The notes under the pieces are model-generated. The model did not search any database. It saw nothing but the letters and a program-made list of their open reading frames with translations, and had not been told where the DNA came from. A stretch of DNA of 64,000 nt. It comes from Paraburkholderia dilworthii (GTDB lineage: Bacteria > Pseudomonadota > Gammaproteobacteria > Burkholderiales > Burkholderiaceae). The stretch lies in assembly GCF_000472525.1 (NCBI RefSeq), contig NZ_AWZT01000009.1:88965-152964 (forward strand). Direction: 5' to 3'. Each line of letters opens with the position of its first letter. Position 1 is the stretch's first letter. Positions 1 to 6,978 of the stretch are shown here, in pieces. The position numbers and the translations under genes are program-made.

Positions 1-1112
1 ACGAACATGCCGACGCTCGGCATATACAGCACCTCCGGCTTTTCGCGCTCGGCAAAGTCGCGAATGGTCTGCAGGCATTCGCCGATATAGTCCGGACGCT
101 CCAGTTCGATGAAACGGTCGAAGACCGCCCGGCCGGTATTGTCCGTTGCGTAGCCGAAACCGAAGCCCACCACTTCGAAATGCTCGCGCGCCGCCTCCAG
201 CGTGCGCGAGTGCGTGCGGTAGATCGAATGCGCGCCGCCGAACCACTCGAGCACGACCAGCATCAACGGCTTCTTGCGCCGCTTCACATTTTTCGCGTTC
301 TTCGCGGTCTTGAGGTTCGCGGCGTTGGCTTTGGCGTTGCCGTTCGCGTCGGCGTTGGCGCTACGCGGCGCGGCCGGCAGGTCCGTCAAGCCCAGTTGTG
401 CGAGCTTGCGCCGCACGAGCACATTGATGTCGCGCTTGATCTCGTGACGGCGCGGCGTCTCGGCGTAGCTGCAAAACATGTACGCGTTATGCAGCAAGGC
501 GGTGGGCAGATCGTCGAGGTCGTCGATCTGCTGCAGCTTGCCGGGCAGCCATTCGATCAGCGCCTCGCGCTTGAGGTGCGCGCTTGGCGAGCCCTTGAAA
601 ACCGGCGCGAGCAGGACCAGCGCGAGGCAGGCCGCAAGGACCTTGTTGTAGGACCACAGCGCGGAAAAGTCGAGCTCCAGTTCGGACTCGGTTGAATAGA
701 GCACGCAGAGCCTTTCGACGAAACTGTCGCCGGCAAGAAACTGCCTGTCATGCGCGCCGCGCGGATTCAGGTGACAAGCGACATGGTCGGCGTTGCCGAA
801 CGGCGTGACGTAGAACAGCAACCCCACCCATTCATGCAGTGTCAGAAATAGCCTGAAACACTCGGCGGGCAACTCGAATCCGGGGTCGGCAAACAATGTG
901 GAGGAGGCACTCGCGAGCCGCGTGCAGAAGCGCCTGCGTTGCTCGGCGGGCATGATGCCTTCCATACCCGACGCAAGGAAGCTCTCGTCCAGTACACCGC
1001 GTTTGTGCTGAAGCAGCGCGAACGCGGACAGCAGCTGGATCGACGCGCGGGTATGCTGCCGTGTATAAACGAGCTGCTCGAACTCGTCGAGCGAAAAAGT
1101 GGCTTCTTCCAT
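1..1112 (-). CDS. HMW1C-like protein N-glycosyltransferase (GT41), N-terminal part, cut by window edge
   Basis: Only the first ~370 residues are inside the window; the GT-B half with the nucleotide-sugar site lies beyond the left edge. Residues 1-250 read as a mostly helical domain. Residues ~252-277 are an Asn/Ala/Lys-rich linker. From ~283 the core begins with LMLVVLEWF, then SIYRTHSRTL and GRAVFD, and the visible end reads LYMPSVGMF. This run resembles HMW1C-type enzymes. In known members these are cytoplasmic and transfer hexose from a UDP-sugar to Asn in N-X-S/T of adhesins before export. The ATG at 1112 is chosen because an in-frame TAG sits ten codons upstream (1140-1142). No adhesin gene is adjacent here, though a trimeric autotransporter is at the far end of the window. 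The family call rests on motif recall, not on a search. Confidence 0.82.
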   Translation of the reverse strand, partial: MEEATFSLDEFEQLVYTRQHTRASIQLLSAFALLQHKRGVLDESFLASGMEGIMPAEQRRRFCTRLASASSTLFADPGFELPAECFRLFLTLHEWVGLLFYVTPFGNADHVACHLNPRGAHDRQFLAGDSFVERLCVLYSTESELELDFSALWSYNKVLAACLALVLLAPVFKGSPSAHLKREALIEWLPGKLQQIDDLDDLPTALLHNAYMFCSYAETPRRHEIKRDINVLVRRKLAQLGLTDLPAAPRSANADANGNAKANAANLKTAKNAKNVKRRKKPLMLVVLEWFGGAHSIYRTHSRTLEAAREHFEVVGFGFGYATDNTGRAVFDRFIELERPDYIGECLQTIRDFAEREKPEVLYMPSVGMF

Positions 1113-1254
1113 CGGATGGCGGTTGGCAGTTATGCATGACTAACTATCTTCCAGATCTGTTAGCCGCGAATGGCGATTATCGCAGCCAGCCGATATCGAA
1201 TTTGTGCCGCCCACGAGTTTGCGAATTTTCAGCACGCCAAATGCGGCCTTCGAT

Positions 1255-2520
1255 TCAGAAGGCGTAGTAAGGACCGGGCCCCGCCGAGGTCGCGCGCGAG
1301 GCGATCGCGGTGTACACGCGGCGCCCGAAAAAGAACGGCAAGCCCCATCCGAAGCCGCTGCTGGCTATGCCCGCAATGTTGTTGAAGGCGTTGTTCGCGG
1401 AGGCGAACAGCACACGCGAGTTGCCCACTGAAAACGTGACCACGTTCGACACGCCGTTCGTGCCGGTGATGGCCGCGTTCGCCGTCTGCGTGGAGCTCGG
1501 GCAGTACCAGTAGCCGCACTGCGGCAGTTGGGTGTCGCGATAGAAAAGGCCGTTCGAGCCGGTGTCGAGATAACTTTGCGTGTAGGTCTGAGCACCGCGC
1601 GTCGTGCTCACGTAACCGGTCTGCGGATTACCCTTTATCACGCCCGCGCTGCCGAGCGTGTTGTTCGCCTGAGTGCCGATGCCGAAGATCATCGAACCCG
1701 AAACGGTAGCCGCGCCGCCGTCCGGAATCGCGGGAAGATCGATTACCACGCCGTTGTTGTCGAGTGCAAAGCGGCTGACAGGATTGACGACTTGCTGCGC
1801 GAGGGGTTGCGCGGTCGGCAGGCAGGCGCCGCTCGCGTCGCAGCTGTAGTACCAGCGGGGCAGCGCCGCCTTCACGCAGGCGCCGCCGCAGTCGGCCGCG
1901 AACACGCCGACGCCGAGAATGCCGTTGGCGCGCAGCGTGTCGAGCGTGAGCATCGACGGGCCGGAGCCGGCGCAATCGGCGGGGACCGTCGGCACTGAAG
2001 GGTCGGCGATCAGTTGAATCGGGATCGACGCCGCCAGTTGCCCGGCCATGCGCACGTCGGCGTTGCGCACCGCGCCCCATGCGTAGCCGCCGCCGAATAC
2101 CGCGCATTCGCCCGATACGCCGGCGCCCGACGCTACCGCGGCGAGCGGCAAACTCGCCGGCACCGCGGACGCGAGAATGCGCAAGCCGTGCGAGCCGGAG
2201 TCGACCTGAATGTTGTCGATGGTCGAGCAGTTGCCCGTGCCCGGCTGGCAGAGGGTCACGCTCGTGGTCAGCATGTTGCGCGTTAGGCGCGGCGCGGACT
2301 GCACGACGACAGGATGAATGTTAGGCGTGTTCGACTGTGCAGCGGCGGTGCCGCTCGGGCTGGAAGCGGCGGACGGAGCCGACGCGGAAGGCGCGCTGGC
2401 CGCGCCCGCACTGCTGGCGGGGGTGGTCGCGGCGGGGGCGCTGCTGCCGCCACCGCCGCCACAAGCCGCAAGGGTGGCGCAGGCGAGGAACAGGGGGCAA
2501 AGGAAGAGGTTCGGCTTCAT
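1255..2520 (-). CDS. DUF3443 family lipoprotein
   Basis: The product is 421 residues with a lipoprotein signal (MKPNLFLCPLFLACATLAAC then a Gly run), a low-complexity Ala/Ser/Pro spacer to about residue 60, and then the conserved DUF3443 region. That region is rich in Cys and Gly and has the blocks VDSGSHGLRI and YLDTGSNGLFY. The two D-[ST]-G-S motifs are reminiscent of aspartic-protease-like folds, but I claim no activity. The frame is open upstream of 2520. The ATG at 2520 is chosen because it begins a clean lipoprotein signal. A DUF2844 gene lies 265 bp upstream on the same strand, and this pairing is common in Burkholderia. Function is unknown; the protein is predicted to be membrane-anchored in the envelope. 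Confidence 0.8.
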   Translation of the reverse strand: MKPNLFLCPLFLACATLAACGGGGGSSAPAATTPASSAGAASAPSASAPSAASSPSGTAAAQSNTPNIHPVVVQSAPRLTRNMLTTSVTLCQPGTGNCSTIDNIQVDSGSHGLRILASAVPASLPLAAVASGAGVSGECAVFGGGYAWGAVRNADVRMAGQLAASIPIQLIADPSVPTVPADCAGSGPSMLTLDTLRANGILGVGVFAADCGGACVKAALPRWYYSCDASGACLPTAQPLAQQVVNPVSRFALDNNGVVIDLPAIPDGGAATVSGSMIFGIGTQANNTLGSAGVIKGNPQTGYVSTTRGAQTYTQSYLDTGSNGLFYRDTQLPQCGYWYCPSSTQTANAAITGTNGVSNVVTFSVGNSRVLFASANNAFNNIAGIASSGFGWGLPFFFGRRVYTAIASRATSAGPGPYYAF

Positions 2521-2785
2521 GGCGTCGGGGTGGTCGGCAGTTTGTTTGGGTTGTTCTGAGGGCTTGCGCGCGCAGCTTGCCAGCATCCGGCTAAAGTGCG
2601 GCACGACCGCGAGCATCACGCGACCGCGAGCATCAATTGGCGGGGCTTGCCGGGCGTTTGAATGGCGGCGTTTGCAGGGCGCTGGTCGTCAGTTCGTGCG
2701 GGGGGCGCTTGCGTCGTGGTCGCGCTCTAGCCGGAAGCCGCATCGGAAGCGCGCGCGGTGTTTCCGGCGAGCGTCCGAATAAGCG

Positions 2786-3250
2786 TCAGCGGAGGTCGTC
2801 GACCGTGACGCCCGGCGGCAACGCGCCCGGCAACCACGCGCGGCCCGCGTAGCCGCGCATCGGCCCGCCCGATTCCACGACGACATCCGGCCGCACGACG
2901 CGCGACGCGTGCAGATTGCCGTCGGCCGCCGCCGCGGCTGCGCCTGCCCTGTAGGAGCCGGCGTAGTTGCCGAGCAGGGCGACGAGATCGGGCATCGTCG
3001 GACCCTGCCACGTATAGGCGACGATTTCGCCGGTGTTCGCCGCGTATTCGTTGATGACCGTGTTGCCTGCATCGGTCGAGGTGCGCAGGCGCAGCGCGCC
3101 GTTCAGCAGGTTTTGCGGCGCGGTGCCGTTGCCCGCCGGCTTCAGCGACATCACGCCGCCGAGTTGAGCGCAAGCATTGACGCTGCCGCACAGCGTCGCG
3201 ACGGCGATCGCAGACGCAGTAATGACGTGGAAGAAATGGACTTGGGGCAT
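2786..3250 (-). CDS. DUF2844 family secreted protein
   Basis: The product is 154 residues with an N-terminal signal sequence (hydrophobic to about residue 28, ending near NACAQ) and a conserved core containing the block GEIVAYTWQGPTMPDL, typical of DUF2844 proteins. It is predicted periplasmic or extracellular. It sits upstream of the DUF3443 gene on the same strand and is probably co-transcribed with it across a 265-bp gap that holds no gene. An Ala-rich stretch (residues ~104-111) follows the core. The biochemical role of the family is not known. Confidence 0.78.
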   Translation of the reverse strand: MPQVHFFHVITASAIAVATLCGSVNACAQLGGVMSLKPAGNGTAPQNLLNGALRLRTSTDAGNTVINEYAANTGEIVAYTWQGPTMPDLVALLGNYAGSYRAGAAAAAADGNLHASRVVRPDVVVESGGPMRGYAGRAWLPGALPPGVTVDDLR

Positions 3251-3511
3251 GGGAGTCTCTTGTGCGCGGGGCGTTCGGGTCTTATTGACGAGTTAATTTG
3301 AAGATAACACCCGAGTTTCCTGGCGAAGCCTGGCGCCCGTTTCGCGGCATCGCCTCATCGCAAAATCGGTGTATGCGGATTTCGTAAAGAGTCTTTTAAA
3401 ACAATGTCCTGACACACTGATCGCGCGCATCTGACAGGCCGTTCGGAATAGTTGTCGATTGTTAAATGTGCCGCATGCGAGTGAGTCGACGAGCCGGGCA
3501 AACCCCAGTTT

Positions 3512-3541
3512 TTGCACAGGGCTCGCCGGGATCGGTAAAAT
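3512..3541 (+). promoter_or_regulatory. Predicted sigma-70-type promoter of bamC
   Basis: TTGCAC (3512-3517) and TAAAAT (3536-3541) are separated by 18 bp, about 50 bp ahead of the bamC ATG at 3595. It lies in the 344-bp divergent gap 3251-3594 between the DUF2844 gene and bamC. Apart from a short hairpin (CCACGG...CCGTGG, 3553-3571) I see nothing else notable in that gap. Prediction by eye only. Confidence 0.45.
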
Positions 3542-3594
3542 GTTGGGTTGATCCACGGAAACTTGCCGTGGCGTAGCGGAAGGATTCCCCGAAC

Positions 3595-4827
3595 ATGACT
3601 GATCTTCGTCTTACCAAGCGGTTTGCAGTAATGCTGATGGCGGGCGGGCTGGTCGCCGGCTGCGGCACGTCGTCGCCGACCAAAGTCGACTACAAGAGCG
3701 ACTCGAAATCGAAGCAGGTGTCACTCGCCGTGCCGCCGAACATGATCGACGAGACGCCCGATCAGCGTTCGCTGCCGCCGCAAGGCGGCGAAACCTCGTT
3801 GTCCACGCTGCGTCAGGTGCAGGCCCAGGCGCCCGCGGCGAACACGCTCGCCGTCGTGCCGCCCGTGAGGGGCATGCATATCCAGCGCGACGGCACGGAA
3901 AGCTGGCTCGTGATCGACGGCAAAGCGCCCGCAGACGCGTGGCCGCAAATCCGCCGGTTCTGGCAGGAACAAGGCTTCCTGCTGGTAGTCGATCAGCGCG
4001 ACAAGGGCGTGATGGAGACCGACTGGAACGAAACCCACGCGCAGATCAACGACGGTCTGATCCGCAGCACGCTGTCGAAGGCAATGGGCAACAGCTACGT
4101 GACTTCCGAGCGCAACAAGTACCGCACGCGCCTCGAAGCTGCGCCGAATGGCGGCACTTACGTGTTCATCAGCCAGAAAGGCATGCGCGAGGCGCTGACC
4201 GGCACGAACAACGACTCGAGCACGTGGGAGCTGAAGCCGAACGATCCCGGCCTCGAGCAGGAGTATCTGAAGCGCTTGATGGCGGCGCTCGCGCTCGCCG
4301 ATTCGCGCGGCAAGTCGGGCGGCACGCAGAGCGCCGACCTGTCGCCGGCCGGCGCTCAGACGGCGCCTAACGCAGCGACGGCGGGCGCGAAATCGGCGGC
4401 TGCGGCCACGGCGGCGCAGAACGTCGCGCTGTCGGCCCAGCAACCCGTGCGCGATCCGGACGCGGCCAATGCGTCGGCGCAGTTGTCGTCGAACGAACTG
4501 ACGCTTGGCGAGCCGTATGACCGCGCCTGGCTGCGCGTGGGCCTCGCGCTCGACCGCAGCAACTTCACCGTCGACGACCGCGATCTGAGCCGCGGCCTGT
4601 ACTTCGTGCGCTACGTCGATCCGAAGGACATGACGTCGGCCGAGCAGGGCTTCTGGAGCCAGGTGTTCCACGGCAAGAAGGAAAAAGTGGCGAGGCAGTA
4701 TCGCGTGAACGTCCGCGCGTTGACGCCTGACCAGACCCGCGTGGCCGTGGTCGACGACAAGGGCGGTATCGATGAAAGCCCGCAGGCCAAGCAGATCATG
4801 ACGCTGATGGCCGACCAGTTGCACTGA
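3595..4827 (+). CDS. bamC: Outer membrane assembly lipoprotein BamC (NlpB family)
   Basis: BamC is the lipoprotein subunit of the BAM complex that inserts beta-barrel proteins in the outer membrane. The product is 410 residues. A lipobox LVAGC places the lipidated Cys at residue 23. The next ~75 residues are an extended region with NMIDETPDQRSLPPQGG, and two alpha/beta domains follow (roughly residues 95-240 and 300-410), separated by an Ala-rich linker. Length and layout fit BamC, with the linker expanded as is usual in beta-proteobacteria. In relatives dapA often lies upstream; here the upstream neighbour is a divergent DUF2844 gene, so the local order differs. A purine-rich AAGGA stands before the ATG and a strong terminator follows the stop. 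Confidence 0.85.
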   Translation: MTDLRLTKRFAVMLMAGGLVAGCGTSSPTKVDYKSDSKSKQVSLAVPPNMIDETPDQRSLPPQGGETSLSTLRQVQAQAPAANTLAVVPPVRGMHIQRDGTESWLVIDGKAPADAWPQIRRFWQEQGFLLVVDQRDKGVMETDWNETHAQINDGLIRSTLSKAMGNSYVTSERNKYRTRLEAAPNGGTYVFISQKGMREALTGTNNDSSTWELKPNDPGLEQEYLKRLMAALALADSRGKSGGTQSADLSPAGAQTAPNAATAGAKSAAAATAAQNVALSAQQPVRDPDAANASAQLSSNELTLGEPYDRAWLRVGLALDRSNFTVDDRDLSRGLYFVRYVDPKDMTSAEQGFWSQVFHGKKEKVARQYRVNVRALTPDQTRVAVVDDKGGIDESPQAKQIMTLMADQLH

Positions 4828-4862
4828 AGCAGCACGCCGCAAGCCGTCTTAAACCCGTCTGG

Positions 4863-4898
4863 AACCCGTCCGGGGCACTGTCCCGGGCGGGTTTTTTC
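4863..4898 (+). terminator. Rho-independent terminator after bamC
   Basis: A 12-bp GC-rich stem (arms 4863-4874 and 4882-4893, one G-U pair, 7-nt loop) is followed by a T run. It lies 35 bp past the bamC stop codon. Confidence 0.85.
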
Positions 4899-5001
4899 AT
4901 GCCGGTATCGACGCTCGCGTTGCGGTTACGCGGCGCCGCGTGCACATGTCTTGCTTGCGATGAGTGTGCCGGCGCTGACCGGCGTTCAACGGGAGGAAGC
5001 C

Positions 5002-5157
5002 ATGTTCGACGTGATCCCTTACTGGATGTGGGCGGCGAGCTTGCTCGTTCTCGCGCTGGTGTGCGGCGCAGCCTTGAGTCCCCGCGAGCCCCGGCGGCGT
5101 CCCGCGCTGCGCGGTCGCGCTACGGGTACGCTGCGCTCCAGATGGCCGATGCGCTGA
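5002..5157 (+). CDS. Small predicted membrane protein (51 aa)
   Basis: This short frame begins at ATG 5002 behind an excellent Shine-Dalgarno sequence (GGGAGGA, 5-bp spacing). It has one hydrophobic segment at residues ~8-26 (MWAASLLVLALVCGAAL), then an Arg-rich tail of about 25 residues, giving an inner-membrane anchor with a cytoplasmic basic tail. I do not recognise a family. The strong ribosome site and the membrane segment are the only support. It stands alone between the bamC terminator and the regulatory stretch at 5212-5574. Confidence 0.5.
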   Translation: MFDVIPYWMWAASLLVLALVCGAALSPREPRRRPALRGRATGTLRSRWPMR

Positions 5158-5211
5158 ACCTCGCTCATTCGTGTCGCCGCTTCGTGCGACGGTCTTACGA
5201 CGACAGGCAGC

Positions 5212-5230
5212 GCGTAACGTGACGTTACGC
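5212..5230. promoter_or_regulatory. Perfect 19-bp palindrome, candidate activator (enhancer) site
   Basis: GCGTAACGT-G-ACGTTACGC consists of 9-bp arms with a single central base and no mismatch. It lies ~115 bp upstream of the -24 element of the predicted sigma-54 promoter, the usual position for a bacterial enhancer-binding protein. The cognate activator is unknown. Confidence 0.55.
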
Positions 5231-5301
5231 CGGTGACGTAGCCCCCGAACCCTCCGCGGCGGCGTGTCCAGCGCGTCGCCCTTCGCTTTTATTCCCTGCT
5301 T

Positions 5302-5314
5302 AATCAATGCGTTG
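5302..5314 (+). promoter_or_regulatory. IHF consensus site
   Basis: AATCAATGCGTTG matches the IHF consensus WATCAANNNNTTR at every defined position. It lies between the palindrome at 5212-5230 and the -24/-12 promoter, where DNA bending by IHF typically brings an enhancer-bound activator to sigma-54 polymerase. It is directly followed by a second inverted repeat, CGGCAAA-CC-TTTGCCG (5315-5330). Confidence 0.55.
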
Positions 5315-5342
5315 CGGCAAACCTTTGCCGGTTCGCACGAAC

Positions 5343-5358
5343 TGGCACGCAAGGTGCT
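5343..5358 (+). promoter_or_regulatory. Predicted sigma-54 (RpoN) -24/-12 promoter
   Basis: TGGCACGCAAGGTGCT fits TGGCACRNNNNTTGCW with one mismatch (G for the first T of TTGC). It keeps the diagnostic GG and GC dinucleotides (5344-5345 and 5356-5357) exactly 10 bp apart. Expected transcription start is near 5369. No coding gene with a credible start follows before the tandem terminators at 5509-5574. Confidence 0.65.
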
Positions 5359-5508
5359 TTTAATGGTTCATGGGGCCGGATTGCGCAGCCCCGCGTGAGC
5401 CTGATGGCGGCGCTTCCCGGCGGCATTTTCAACCAGTCGAGAATCGGTCCGGCAGCCGATGCTCAGCCCGATGACGGCCGCGCGCCTGGCGCGCTGGCCT
5501 CGGTGGCC

Positions 5509-5540
5509 CCGTCGCCTATCCTCGTAGGGCGACGGTTTTT
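5509..5540 (+). terminator. Intrinsic terminator 1 of the candidate small RNA
   Basis: The stem is CCGTCGCC (5509-5516) with GGCGACGG (5528-5535), closing an 11-nt loop, followed by TTTTT (5536-5540). Confidence 0.75.
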
Positions 5541-5541
5541 C

Positions 5542-5574
5542 GCCCGCACTTCGATGGAGTGCGGGCTATTTTTT
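5542..5574 (+). terminator. Intrinsic terminator 2 of the candidate small RNA
   Basis: The stem is GCCCGCACT (5542-5550) with AGTGCGGGC (5558-5566), a perfect 9-bp stem with a 7-nt loop, followed by TATTTTTT. The T run is only on the plus strand, so it does not serve the minus-strand exporter gene beyond it. It follows terminator 1 by one base. Confidence 0.8.
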
Positions 5575-5647
5575 GCCTGGGATTTTTCGCGGTAAGCGAA
5601 GTGGACTGCGGACCGGCATAGGCCCGTGACGCTCGAACGCCGAGCTT

Positions 5648-6574
5648 TCAGGTATCCGCCCGCCGCGCCCCGACCCACGGCAAGCGCTTGACCACGCCAG
5701 TCGCCAACGCCGTCCCCACGAGAATCACGCCGCAGCCTTCGAGCATGCCGGGCGACACGCCTTCGCCGAGAAACAGCGCGCCCCACAGAATGCCGAAGAT
5801 CGGAATCACGAAGGTCACGGTGATCGCTCGCGCCGGTCCGGCCACCGCGATCAGATGGAAGAACAGCATATAGGCGATGCCGGTGCACGCCACGCCGAGC
5901 GCGAGCACCGCGCCCCACGCGTGCAGCGAGACCGGCGCGCTCGGCCAGTAGATCACGGCAAGCGGCAACAGCACGACGGTCGCGCCGGTCATCGTGCCGG
6001 TCGCGACGGTCAGCGCGTCGACGCCGGTCAGATAGCGCTTCGTGTAGTTGGCGGCGATGCCGTAGAGCAGCGTCGCGCCGAGCGCGGCGCCTGCCGCGAG
6101 CGCGGTGGTCACAGGTGTTGCCGCCGACCCGCTCGGCGTGGCGATCTGATCCCAGACCAGCATCAGCACGCCGAGAAAGCCGATCACGAGGCCAAGCGTG
6201 CGCAGCGCGCTCAGCCGATCGCGCAGCCAGAGGAAAGCCACGAGGCCGCCCCATAGCGGTGTGGTTGCGTTGATCACCGACGTCACGCCGGCGGACAACG
6301 TCAACTCCGCGTACGCGAACAGGCAAAAGGGCGCCGCCGAATTCAGAATGCCCACCACGAGCAGCGGAAAAGCCCGCGTGCGCAGGATCGTCGCCGATTG
6401 TTGCAGCGGGCGCCGTGCGAGCAGCACGACTATCAGGAAGGCCGCGCCGATGCCGACGCGCAGCGCCATCAGCGGCGCAACGCCAAAGTCGCTCACGCCG
6501 ACGCGGATAAACAGAAACGACGCGCCCCAAAGGGCCGCAAGGATCAGCAACTGGAAAAGGTTTTTGGCATTCAT
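5648..6574 (-). CDS. DMT-superfamily EamA-type exporter
   Basis: The product is 308 residues with about ten hydrophobic segments and the two-fold EamA repeat. The first repeat opens with LILAALWGASFLFIRVG, and the second carries IFGILWGALFLGE near residue 260, the signature Glu-containing loop of these carriers. Members export amino acids, nucleosides or drugs; the substrate cannot be told from sequence. ATG 6574 is preferred over an upstream in-frame ATG (6616) because the family begins with this segment, though neither has a clear ribosome site. It stands alone, with a 404-bp gap upstream. Confidence 0.82.
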   Translation of the reverse strand: MNAKNLFQLLILAALWGASFLFIRVGVSDFGVAPLMALRVGIGAAFLIVVLLARRPLQQSATILRTRAFPLLVVGILNSAAPFCLFAYAELTLSAGVTSVINATTPLWGGLVAFLWLRDRLSALRTLGLVIGFLGVLMLVWDQIATPSGSAATPVTTALAAGAALGATLLYGIAANYTKRYLTGVDALTVATGTMTGATVVLLPLAVIYWPSAPVSLHAWGAVLALGVACTGIAYMLFFHLIAVAGPARAITVTFVIPIFGILWGALFLGEGVSPGMLEGCGVILVGTALATGVVKRLPWVGARRADT

Positions 6575-6978
6575 TGTGATGGCGTCGCGCGCGGTTGAGT
6601 CGAGACGCCTGCGCATCGTATCAGCGCGAGGGGCCGAAACGTTTCAGGTTCGAATGAAATGGCAAGTTTCGGGAAAGCGTCTGACACACGTGATCGTAAG
6701 CGTGGCGGGGAGCCGCGCAAAGCGAGCAATTCTCACGCTGATGTGAGAAATATTGCGATTCGATCACGCAAGGCGATATGCAGAGGCGAGGCGGCCGGCG
6801 CGAGCGCGCACTCGCTCGCAGGAAGCATTGGCGTCGTCGGTGCGTCGACCGGTGGTAAAAGCGACTCTGGAGCCGGCATACAGAAGAAAGCGCGCGGGCT
6901 TCGTCCGCATACGCATGGTGCACACGCATACGACGCGGGCGTGCCGAACCAGACACGCCCGCTACGCCCGCCACGCGT
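6575..6978. other. 404-bp intergenic stretch with two inverted repeats
   Basis: No credible gene on either strand. It holds a perfect inverted repeat TTCTCAC-N6-GTGAGAA (6730-6749) in a locally AT-rich patch, a possible operator for the exporter gene. Near the lactate permease end is a 9-bp hairpin GCGGGCGTG...CACGCCCGC (~6936-6963) lacking a T run, which may stabilise the permease transcript 3' end. Confidence 0.4.

Larger units (their letters stand above)
5369..5574 (+). ncRNA. Candidate sigma-54-dependent small RNA
   Basis: This is the interval from the predicted start of the sigma-54 promoter to two tandem intrinsic terminators: about 170 nt to the first and 205 nt to the second. Only weak frames occur inside. 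An 11-codon frame starts at 5364, at or before the predicted RNA start. A frame from GTG 5395 has no Shine-Dalgarno sequence and reads straight through both terminator hairpins, which is unlikely for a protein gene. The nearest downstream gene on this strand is over 10 kb away. I do not recognise a known RNA family, and the assignment is inference from promoter plus terminators. Confidence 0.5.

Noticed and set aside
5395..5595. GTG-started frame inside the candidate small-RNA region
   Set aside because: It has no Shine-Dalgarno sequence and runs through two terminator hairpins, so I treat the region as non-coding.
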